Positions 1 through 4,954 of a stretch of 5,028 nt of DNA are shown here, piece after piece (position 1 is the first letter of the stretch; each line of letters starts with the position of its first letter). Under the pieces are notes generated by a model. It saw only the letters and a program-made list of their open reading frames with translations. It was not told where the DNA came from and ran no database searches. The translations under genes and the position numbers were made by a program. This DNA comes from an uncultured Oscillospiraceae bacterium (GTDB lineage: Bacteria > Bacillota > Clostridia > Oscillospirales > Oscillospiraceae): assembly GCA_934630555.1 (NCBI GenBank), contig CAKTXB010000150.1, positions 1-5,028 on the forward strand, given 5' to 3'.

Positions 1-1
1 T

Positions 2-88
2 TATGCGCGCAGCATGGCGCAAGCCTTCTCAAACGCGGACCCAGCGCAGCGGTTCGCGTTTGAAAGCGTGTCAAAAATACTTTTTTGA
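2..88 (+). CDS. Probable 3' end of a plus-strand gene entering from the left (unidentified)
   Basis: The frame starting at base 2 is open from the left edge and stops at TGA 86-88. It encodes about 28 residues ending in ...FAFESVSKILF. The stretch mixes hydrophobic, charged and small residues as a real protein tail does, and 17 of 27 codons end in G or C. A strong hairpin followed by TTTT starts 8 bases after the stop, which is where a terminator for this gene would be expected. Other frames are also open here: one plus-strand frame stops at 61-63, and another runs to 248 straight through the hairpin and into the SLH gene, so it is less likely. Too little is visible to name a family. The call rests on position and composition only. 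Confidence 0.35.
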   Translation, partial: YARSMAQAFSNADPAQRFAFESVSKILF

Positions 89-93
89 CGCGC
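66..93. repeat. Inverted repeat (12-bp stem, 4-base loop)
   Basis: Bases 66-77 (GCGTGTCAAAAA) pair with 82-93 (TTTTTGACGCGC) around the loop TACT, with one G-T wobble. The structure overlaps the stop codon of the putative gene ending at 88 and lies next to the hairpin at 96-124. The A/T half of the stem gives a U-run on either transcript, so it may add to termination of the convergent genes, but the U-run is inside the stem rather than after it. Confidence 0.55.
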
Positions 94-95
94 TC

Positions 96-127
96 AGCAG
101 CGGCAAAGATCATTTGCCGCTGCTTTT
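96..127 (+). terminator. Intrinsic terminator between convergent genes
   Basis: Bases 96-107 (AGCAGCGGCAAA) and 113-124 form a perfect 12-bp inverted repeat around the 5-base loop GATCA. On the plus strand it is followed by TTTT (124-127), a short but plausible U-tract, so it fits as terminator of the gene ending at 88. It also begins 8 bases beyond the TAA of the minus-strand SLH gene (133-135). In that direction there is no U-tract directly after the stem, so bidirectional use is only a possibility. Confidence 0.65.
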
Positions 128-132
128 GATCC

Positions 133-690
133 TTATCCAACTGCCAGCCAGGCGCCATGCTCCGCTGTGTGGTGCGTGGCCGCTTCGCGCACGGCGCTTT
201 CCGCTGCATCCGCAAATTGCGCTTCGGTGCGCCCGAGCAGCGCATTGATGGTCCGCGCGGCCGCTTCGCGCGTGCACTCTGCCGCCGGGTCGTCCGGCGG
301 TACAGCCTCTGCAAGGGCCGGCAGGTATGTTCCCGCGCACTGGAGCACCGCATACAGCTCCTGTCCGGTAACAGGCTGCTGCGGCGCAAAGTGCGGCGTC
401 CGGACATCGCTCCACAGGCCCAGCGCCACAGCGGTGCAGACCGCGTCATACGACCACCGGCGCGGCGTGAGGTCCACATAGGCCACGCGCGGCGGCGCGT
501 CCGGCAGCACGTCAGACGGCAGCAGACGGCAGACGATGGCCGCCAGCTGCTCGCGCGTAAGCACAGCCTCCGGCTGCAAGCTTCCGTCCGGAAAGCCGTG
601 GAGATAGGCCGGATGCTCCGCCGCCCGCGCCGAAAGGCAAAGCAGCAGCCAGAGCGCCGCGCAGAAAAATACGAGCCGTGTCCGTTTCAT
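133..690 (-). CDS. Small secreted S-layer-homology (SLH) domain protein
   Basis: This is a 185-residue exported protein, probably held at the cell surface, since SLH domains usually bind secondary cell-wall polymer. Residues 1-23 form a signal peptide: basic MKRTR, a hydrophobic core (VFFCAALWLLLCL), and a likely signal peptidase I site after ARA (21-23). A good SLH repeat follows: GFPDGSLQP at 32-40 and LTREQLAAIVCRLL at 44-57. Next come YVDLTPRRWSYDAVCTA (71-87) and GLW, then a second repeat with FAPQQPVTGQELYAVLQ (101-117). A third, degraded repeat has CTREAAARTINALLGR (139-154) and a poor FADAAESAVREAATHHTAE segment. No catalytic or binding domain follows; the protein ends naturally at TAA. 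It lies 110 bases after the GH13 gene on the same strand. The start is ATG 690-688 with a modest GGGGA ribosome site. SLH identity is secure; the function beyond wall attachment is unknown. Confidence 0.85.
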   Translation of the reverse strand: MKRTRLVFFCAALWLLLCLSARAAEHPAYLHGFPDGSLQPEAVLTREQLAAIVCRLLPSDVLPDAPPRVAYVDLTPRRWSYDAVCTAVALGLWSDVRTPHFAPQQPVTGQELYAVLQCAGTYLPALAEAVPPDDPAAECTREAAARTINALLGRTEAQFADAAESAVREAATHHTAEHGAWLAVG

Positions 691-719
691 ACCGTTCCCC
701 GCTTTCGTGTCGTGCGTTT

Positions 720-728
720 ATTTTGACA
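720..728 (-). promoter_or_regulatory. Weak extended -10 candidate for the SLH gene
   Basis: On the minus strand TGT-CAAAAT fits an extended -10 pattern (TGn plus 4 of 6 TATAAT bases), about 30 bases before the SLH start codon. No recognisable -35 box lies at the right distance. The SLH gene may instead depend on readthrough from the GH13 gene. Confidence 0.2.
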
Positions 729-766
729 CAGCAAAGGCAGGAAATGCTGTCGCGTTCTGGCAGTGT

Positions 767-799
767 AAAAAAATGTTTCGCCGCCGGAACGTGTTCCGG
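767..799 (-). terminator. Possible terminator after the GH13 gene
   Basis: Directly after the GH13 stop codon the minus strand has CCGGAA-CACG-TTCCGG (799-784), a 6-bp GC-rich stem with a 4-base loop. A run of seven T follows at 773-767. The 10-base gap between stem and T-run is longer than in a classical terminator, so termination may be partial and leave readthrough into the SLH gene. Confidence 0.35.
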
Positions 800-800
800 A

Positions 801-2381
801 TCAGGATGGGGTTTTCCGTCTGAAAATGCCGCAGGCGCAGAGCGGCAGACTTACGGTGTCCTGTACCAGCGCCGCGCCGCCGAATGTCAGGGCCGGAGCA
901 TAGCGCTCCCCGTCCAGCGGCCAGGTGCGCCCCTCGTCCAGCGGGTTGATGCAGATAACGTATTCCTCCTGCGCGTCATAGCGCCGGAACACGAGCGGAT
1001 AGCCGCCGTGGCGGCGGTTGAGGCATTCAAACCGCCCGTCCGCGCCCAGCGCCGGGCTCGTGTGCCGCAGGGCGATGAGCCTTTGCACCGTGCGCAGAAC
1101 AGAGTCGTCATCCGCCAGCTGCGCCTCCACATTCACGCCCTGCTCGTCCACGGGCAGGTAGAGCTGCGCAGGGTCAGCCTGCGAGAAGCCGGCGTTTTTG
1201 CCCGCCGTCCACTGCATGGGCGTGCGCGCGCCGGTGCGGCTGAAGCCCCCCTCCTTGGACGGCAGCTCCGCGCGGTACGGCATTCCAAGCTCGTCGCCAT
1301 AGTACACGAACGGCACGCCGGGCATCATCAGCAAAAACGCCAGCGCGGCCTTGACCTCCGCCGGCGTGCGGTGATAGGCCAGCCGCGGCATATCGTGGTT
1401 GCCCGTGGGCAGAGAGATGTAGCCCTTTCCGTCGGTGGCGGCGTACTGTGCCAGATAGTCGCGCAGGAAGTTTTCGATGCTGCCGTTTCCATCCTTCTGG
1501 AAGAAGCTGTGGCCGGGGAAGCAGTTGCACTCCTGCAAACGGTTTTCAGCGCGGAAGAGCGTGGTGTAGCCTGCCAGATTAAAGTGGATCATGAAGTCGA
1601 TGTGGAAGCCCGCCGCGATAGCGCGTTCAGGATACGACCATTCCGAGATGAGCACGCGCTCCGGGTGCTTTTCATCAAACAGGGCGCGGATCTCCTGCCA
1701 AAAGGCGCGAATGCCGCTGCCGTCGGGGTCGTTTTTTATGAGCGAAGACGCCATATCCACGCGGAAGCCGTCCGCGCCAATGGCGATCCAGTGCTCCATA
1801 ATATCCACGAGCGCCTGCTTCGTCGCGCGGCACGCCGGGTGGTCCATGGGCAGCTGCCACGCCGGGTCGTCAATATTGCAAAAGCCATAGTTGAGTGCGG
1901 GCTGGCAGTAGAAGAAGTTCTTCATAAACATCCCGTTGCGCGTGGCGTAGCCGCCCACACACTGGCCGTGATAGTCCTTCTGCCAATCGTCCGTCCAGAT
2001 GTAGCGGTCGGAGTATTCGTTGTGCTCCGGCCTGCACGACTGCCGGAACCAGTCGCATTCCAGCGCCGTGTGGCCCGCCACCAGGTCGATACACACGCGG
2101 ATGCCCATCTCGTGCGCCGCGCGGCAGAGCGCGGCAAAATCGTCGTTCGTGCCGTAGCGCGGGGCAACGGTGTAAAAATCCTGCACATCATAGCCCGCGT
2201 CGCGGAACGGCGACACATAAAACGGATTGAGCCACAGTGCGTTAAAGCCCATGTCGCGGATATACGGCAGCTTTTCGCAAATACCGTTCAAATCGCCAAT
2301 GCCGTCGGCGTTCGAGTCGTAGAACGACTGGGGATAGATGTTATAAAATACAGCGTCTTTCAGCCACGAAACAGTGTGCAT
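801..2381 (-). CDS. GH13 (alpha-amylase family) glycoside hydrolase, oligo-1,6-glucosidase-like
   Basis: This 526-residue enzyme probably hydrolyses alpha-glucosidic bonds in short alpha-glucans such as maltodextrin or isomalto-oligosaccharides. It acts in the cytoplasm, as there is no signal peptide. The order is the GH13 (beta/alpha)8 barrel from residue 6, domain B at about 101-175, and an all-beta C domain from about 430. DSNADGIGD (22-30) matches the N-terminal calcium loop of oligo-1,6-glucosidases. Conserved regions: DLVAGHT (99-105), GFRVDMASS (205-213) with nucleophile Asp209 and Arg207, LISEWS (244-249) with acid/base Glu247, and TGNHDMP (326-332) with His329 and Asp330. GARTPMQW (384-391) is typical of the maltose and trehalose-6-phosphate hydrolase group. 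Region I has Gly103 where Asn is usual, and region V reads QPALN (160-164) rather than QPDLN, so the subfamily and substrate are uncertain. The start is ATG 2381-2379, not the in-frame ATG 12 codons upstream, because AAAGGAGG lies 7 bases before it. The gene has its own promoter. Confidence 0.95.
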   Translation of the reverse strand: MHTVSWLKDAVFYNIYPQSFYDSNADGIGDLNGICEKLPYIRDMGFNALWLNPFYVSPFRDAGYDVQDFYTVAPRYGTNDDFAALCRAAHEMGIRVCIDLVAGHTALECDWFRQSCRPEHNEYSDRYIWTDDWQKDYHGQCVGGYATRNGMFMKNFFYCQPALNYGFCNIDDPAWQLPMDHPACRATKQALVDIMEHWIAIGADGFRVDMASSLIKNDPDGSGIRAFWQEIRALFDEKHPERVLISEWSYPERAIAAGFHIDFMIHFNLAGYTTLFRAENRLQECNCFPGHSFFQKDGNGSIENFLRDYLAQYAATDGKGYISLPTGNHDMPRLAYHRTPAEVKAALAFLLMMPGVPFVYYGDELGMPYRAELPSKEGGFSRTGARTPMQWTAGKNAGFSQADPAQLYLPVDEQGVNVEAQLADDDSVLRTVQRLIALRHTSPALGADGRFECLNRRHGGYPLVFRRYDAQEEYVICINPLDEGRTWPLDGERYAPALTFGGAALVQDTVSLPLCACGIFRRKTPS

Positions 2382-2388
2382 AAATACG

Positions 2389-2396
2389 CCTCCTTT
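2389..2396 (-). promoter_or_regulatory. Ribosome binding site deciding the GH13 start
   Basis: AAAGGAGG on the minus strand is a near-perfect Shine-Dalgarno sequence, 7 bases before ATG 2381-2379. The ATG further upstream at 2417-2415 lies 5' of this site, and the extra residues MVHCKQVKGGVF simply translate the ribosome site. That ATG also overlaps the promoter -10 region, so it would not be on the mRNA made from this promoter. Confidence 0.9.
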
Positions 2397-2407
2397 CACT
2401 TGCTTGC

Positions 2408-2437
2408 AGTGTACCATGCCCTAAAACGGTTCGTCAA
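2408..2437 (-). promoter_or_regulatory. Sigma-A-type promoter of the GH13 gene
   Basis: On the minus strand, in the gap after the MATE stop codon, TTGACG (2437-2432) is followed after 18 bases by TACACT (2413-2408). TGG immediately before the latter makes an extended -10 box. Transcription would start near 2401, giving a leader of about 20 bases that contains the ribosome site. AACCGT (2431-2426) directly follows the -35 box, and a CCGTTT pair 15 bases apart (2444-2439 and 2429-2424) brackets it, a possible regulator site. No good catabolite-responsive element (TGWAARCGTTWNCW) is seen. Confidence 0.65.
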
Positions 2438-2445
2438 GAAACGGC

Positions 2446-3813
2446 TCACTCCGTCGGCAGCTCGCGCCGCACGCGCTCGGCCTGCCGGCACCGCGCCCGC
2501 AGGCAGCCGTAGAACGCCGGGATGAGAAAGCAGTCCGCCAGCACCCACGCCGAAGCATTGGCCAGACACGCGGCGGTATAGCCATAGCGCGGGATGGCCC
2601 ACAGGCTCACGACCGTGCGCGCCGTCATTTCCAAAAGCCCGGAAAACAGCGACAGGCGGCTGTAGCCCATGCCCTGAATGGACAGGCGCAGCACGTCCAC
2701 CAGCAGCAATGCCAGCGCGAAATACGCATCCATGCTGCTCAGCTGCTGCGCATAGGGCAGAACGCGGGCCGCCTCCTCCGGCGCCGCAAAGAGCAAAATG
2801 GCATAGCGCGTGCCAAACTGCGTGATGAGGAACTGGAACACACTGTAGATCGCGCCCAGCAAAATGCACGCGTAAGCGCCCTGCCGGATGCGGTCATATT
2901 TGCCCGCGCCAAGGTTCTGGCCGGTAAAGTTGCTGGCGCTCATGGCCAGCGCATCATAGGGGCAGCAGTACAGCTGCGTGAGCTTGGAGCCCACGGCCAC
3001 ACCGGACACGTAGATCGCGCCCAGCGCGTTCACCGCGCTCTGCACCAGGATGGTGCCGATGGCCGTAATGGAAAACTGCAAGCCCACCGGCACGCCCATG
3101 CCAAGCAGACGCAGCGCCTCTTCCTTGCGGAATCTCCAGTCCTCCCGCGTCATGCGCAGGATGGGAAAATGCTTCTTCATATACAGCAGGCACAACGCGC
3201 CCGAGCCGAGCTGTGACACGACCGTGGCGATGGCCGCGCCGCGCACGCCCATGCCAAGCCCCCACACCGTCAAAAGGTCCAGCACAATGTTGATGCCGGA
3301 GGCAATGGCCAGAAACCGAAGCGGCGACTTGCTGTCGCCCAGCGCGCGCAGCACGCACGCGCACATATTATAAAGAATGGTGGCGGGCATACCGATGAAG
3401 ATGACGAAAATATAGTCAAACGCGTAGTCCATCTGCTCCGCCGGGGTAGCCATGGCCGTGAGCAGCGGGCGGCACAGCGGCAGCGTCACGGCCAGCAGCA
3501 GCGCCGACAGCGCCACGCCGTTCCAGAAGCAGCCGGCCACATAGCGCCGCAGCGCCTGTTCATCCCCCGCGCCAAACGCCTGCGCCAGCGGGATGGCCAT
3601 GCCGGTGCAAAGGCCGCTGCAAAAGCCAATGACCAGAAAGTTGACCGAGCCAGTCGCGCCCACGCCGCCCAGCGCCATCACGCCCAGCACCCGTCCCACA
3701 ATGGCCGTATCGACCAGCGAATATACCTGCTGCAGCAGCAGACCAACCAGCATGGGAATGGTAAAGGCCCAGATGCGCGCCAGCGGCCGCCCGGTCGTCA
3801 AGTCCTGTGTCAT
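2446..3813 (-). CDS. MATE-family multidrug/metabolite exporter
   Basis: This is a 455-residue inner-membrane antiporter of the MATE family, which expels drugs or metabolites in exchange for Na+ or H+. The length and about twelve hydrophobic segments fit the family. Recognisable signatures include QQVYSLVDTAIVGR (28-41), LRALGDSKSPL (155-165), INIVLDLLTVWGLG (174-187) and GVRGAAIATVVSQ (189-201) in the N-terminal half. The C-terminal half shows the matching GVPVGLQFS (240-248), GQNLGAGKYDRIR (298-310) and QGMGYSRLSLFSGLLE (380-395). A basic loop near 212-232 (YMKKHF...RFRKEE) separates the halves. ATG 3813-3811 is chosen over the in-frame GTG at 3828-3826 because that GTG lies inside the GGAGG ribosome site. 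The C-terminus is a short charged tail (RARCRQAERVRRELPTE). It is the first gene of the minus-strand group, with a strong promoter and an inverted repeat on the -10 box. No regulator gene is adjacent and the substrate cannot be read from sequence. Confidence 0.96.
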   Translation of the reverse strand: MTQDLTTGRPLARIWAFTIPMLVGLLLQQVYSLVDTAIVGRVLGVMALGGVGATGSVNFLVIGFCSGLCTGMAIPLAQAFGAGDEQALRRYVAGCFWNGVALSALLLAVTLPLCRPLLTAMATPAEQMDYAFDYIFVIFIGMPATILYNMCACVLRALGDSKSPLRFLAIASGINIVLDLLTVWGLGMGVRGAAIATVVSQLGSGALCLLYMKKHFPILRMTREDWRFRKEEALRLLGMGVPVGLQFSITAIGTILVQSAVNALGAIYVSGVAVGSKLTQLYCCPYDALAMSASNFTGQNLGAGKYDRIRQGAYACILLGAIYSVFQFLITQFGTRYAILLFAAPEEAARVLPYAQQLSSMDAYFALALLLVDVLRLSIQGMGYSRLSLFSGLLEMTARTVVSLWAIPRYGYTAACLANASAWVLADCFLIPAFYGCLRARCRQAERVRRELPTE

Positions 3814-3821
3814 ACACAGTT

Positions 3822-3826
3822 CCTCC
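3822..3826 (-). promoter_or_regulatory. Ribosome binding site deciding the MATE start
   Basis: GGAGG on the minus strand ends 8 bases before ATG 3813-3811. The alternative in-frame GTG (3828-3826) overlaps this site and has no ribosome site of its own, so the extra residues VEELC are not expected in the protein. Confidence 0.85.
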
Positions 3827-3862
3827 ACTTAAAACAGGATCTTTGTCCCGGATTTTTTGCAA

Positions 3863-3876
3863 GCTATATTTATAGC
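3863..3876. promoter_or_regulatory. Inverted repeat over the MATE -10 box (candidate operator)
   Basis: GCTATA-TT-TATAGC is a 14-base inverted repeat with 6-base arms. It covers the whole -10 hexamer of the MATE promoter and reaches the expected transcription start. A protein bound here would block RNA polymerase, as repressors of efflux-pump genes often do. AT-rich -10 regions can form short palindromes by chance, so this is a candidate only. Confidence 0.4.
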
Positions 3877-3896
3877 ACAACTTTTTTTCTTGTCAA
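3869..3896 (-). promoter_or_regulatory. Strong sigma-A promoter of the MATE gene
   Basis: On the minus strand a perfect TTGACA (3896-3891) is followed after 16 bases by TATAAA (3874-3869), with TGC just before it as an extended -10. The spacer contains a run of seven A. Transcription would start near 3862, giving a leader of roughly 49 bases. This is the closest-to-consensus promoter in the window. Confidence 0.8.
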
Positions 3897-3920
3897 GTAT
3901 ACATTTTGCATAACTTTGTC

Positions 3921-3942
3921 GCCTGTTTCCGGCAATACAGGC
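3921..3942. repeat. Short inverted repeat in the divergent intergenic region
   Basis: GCCTGT (3921-3926) and ACAGGC (3937-3942) form 6-base arms around a 10-base spacer, 25 bases upstream of the MATE -35 box. There is no T-run after it, so it is not a terminator. It could be a regulator site or chance. Confidence 0.3.
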
Positions 3943-3946
3943 AGCA

Positions 3947-3981
3947 AACCGTAAGGGCGCGTCGCAGAACCGTATTGGCGC
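3947..3981 (+). repeat. Direct repeat AACCGTA-nn-GGCGC, two copies 21 bases apart
   Basis: Copies at 3947-3960 and 3968-3981 share AACCGTA, two variable bases, then GGCGC. The 21-base spacing equals two turns of DNA, placing both copies on the same helix face. A third AACCGTA (4038-4044) lies within the degV promoter spacer, and AACCGT also follows the -35 of the GH13 promoter. The set could bind a regulator shared by the promoters in this window; there is no direct evidence for one. Apart from these repeats, the two promoters and the neighbouring inverted repeat, I see nothing else in the 283-base gap 3814-4096. Confidence 0.5.
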
Positions 3982-4030
3982 AGCAGCCCCCGCTCCTCAA
4001 AGCAAACTGACATTTTTTCCAATTTGCCCA

Positions 4031-4059
4031 TTGCCGTAACCGTAAAATGGTGCTACACT
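4031..4059 (+). promoter_or_regulatory. Sigma-A-type promoter of the degV gene
   Basis: TTGCCG (4031-4036) and TACACT (4054-4059) are separated by the ideal 17 bases, and TGC immediately before TACACT makes an extended -10. Each hexamer matches consensus at 4 of 6 positions. Transcription would begin near 4066, giving a leader of about 31 bases with AAAGGAG (4084-4090) 6 bases before the start codon. AACCGTA (4038-4044) sits in the spacer. The arrangement closely resembles the GH13 promoter. Confidence 0.65.
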
Positions 4060-4096
4060 GAATACGTTCTGAAATCTGTTTTCAAAGGAGCACCGT

Positions 4097-4942
4097 ATGG
4101 CACATGTCAAAATTCTGGCCGACAGCACCTGCGACCTCACTCCGGCGCTGCTGCGGCAATATGACATTACGCTGACGCCGCTGAGCGTCATCAAAGACGG
4201 AAAAGACTTCCACGACGGCGTGGACATCACGCCCGCCGACATTTTTGCGCACGTGGACGCGGGCGGCAAGCTGTGCAGCACCGCCGCCGTGAGCGAATAT
4301 GACTACACGCAGATGTTCGCGCGCTTTGCGCCCCAATATGACGCGGTGGTGCAGATCACCATCGGCTCCGGCTTTTCGGCCTGCTATCAAAATGCGTGTC
4401 TGGCCGCGCAGGCGTTTGGGAACGTCCTGGTCGTCGACTCGGAAAATCTCAGCACCGGGCAGGGGCTGCTTGTTATCACAGCCGCGCGGCTGGCCGGGCA
4501 GGGTCTTTCCGGCGAAGAGATCGCCGCGCAGGTGCGCGCGCTCGTGCCCAAAGTCGAGGCGAGCTTCCTCATAGAGCGGCTGGACTATCTTTATAAAGGC
4601 GGGCGCTGCTCCGCCGTGGCTGCGCTGGGCGCGAATATGCTCAAGCTCAAGCCGTGCATTGAAGTAAAAGACGGTAAAATGGGCGTGTGCAAAAAATACC
4701 GCGGCTCGTTTGAGCACGCCGTGGCGCAGTATGTGCAGGAGCGGCTGGAGGGCCGCTCGGACATCCGCCCGGAGCTGGCGTTCATCACCCACCCCGCCGC
4801 GCCGGACGCGGTGGTGCAGGCCGCCAAAGACGCCGCCGCAAAGTACGGCGCGTTTGACGAGGTCATCGAAACGAACGCCGGCTGCACCGTGTCGTGCCAC
4901 TGCGGCCCAAACACGCTGGGCATTTTGTTCATCCGCAAATAA
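4097..4942 (+). CDS. DegV family protein (fatty-acid-binding, FakB-like)
   Basis: This 281-residue cytoplasmic protein has the full length of the DegV family, whose members bind a long-chain fatty acid. The FakB members present it to the kinase FakA to make acyl-phosphate for phospholipid synthesis. Family landmarks are in order: KILADSTCDL (5-14), CSTAAVS (60-66, replacing the usual TSQPS-like loop), ITIGSGFSACYQNA (87-100, the S-G-x-x-S acid-binding loop), VVDSENLSTGQGLL (112-125), LDYLYKGGR (162-170), LKLKPCIEVKDGK (182-194) and SCHCGPNTLGILF (266-278, with the conserved His and Gly). It has ten cysteines, many for this family. The start is ATG 4097 with AAAGGAG 6 bases upstream. It has its own promoter and is the first gene of a probable operon with the gene at 4955. 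No fakA (DAK2-type kinase) gene is in view, so a lipid role is inferred from family only. Confidence 0.95.
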   Translation: MAHVKILADSTCDLTPALLRQYDITLTPLSVIKDGKDFHDGVDITPADIFAHVDAGGKLCSTAAVSEYDYTQMFARFAPQYDAVVQITIGSGFSACYQNACLAAQAFGNVLVVDSENLSTGQGLLVITAARLAGQGLSGEEIAAQVRALVPKVEASFLIERLDYLYKGGRCSAVAALGANMLKLKPCIEVKDGKMGVCKKYRGSFEHAVAQYVQERLEGRSDIRPELAFITHPAAPDAVVQAAKDAAAKYGAFDEVIETNAGCTVSCHCGPNTLGILFIRK

Positions 4943-4954
4943 GGAGAAGCTGAT

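Noticed and set aside
1..113. Minus-strand frame from ATG 113-111 running off the left edge, and a 31-codon minus frame ending at 1-3
   Set aside because: The first begins inside the terminator hairpin, lacks a well-spaced ribosome site and becomes Arg-rich. The second has a stop at 94-96 and no suitable start codon.
157..726. 189-codon plus-strand open frame opposite the SLH gene
   Set aside because: It is strongly Arg-rich (for example RRPRRKAKQQPERRAEK) with no start signal. The minus-strand frame has a signal peptide and SLH motifs.
767..773. Run of A followed by CAGTGTA, read on the minus strand as a TACACT -10 box at 767-762
   Set aside because: It resembles the other TACACT boxes, but no -35 lies 16-18 bases upstream and no TGn precedes it.
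678..2525. 615-codon open frame on the plus strand, opposite the whole GH13 gene
   Set aside because: It is antisense to a clear GH13 gene. The translation is rich in Arg, His, Ala and Val with no domain, and there is no ribosome site. Long antisense frames are common opposite GC-rich genes.
3814..4096. Possible riboswitch, small RNA or CRISPR repeat in the divergent intergenic region
   Set aside because: The leaders are only about 30-50 bases, too short for a known riboswitch class. No terminator hairpin with a T-run follows either promoter, and there are no regularly spaced long repeats.
4082..4900. 272-codon open frame on the minus strand, opposite degV
   Set aside because: It is a shadow of the DegV reading frame, with His/Arg/Gly-rich translation and no family resemblance. 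degV itself has all family motifs, a promoter and a ribosome site.
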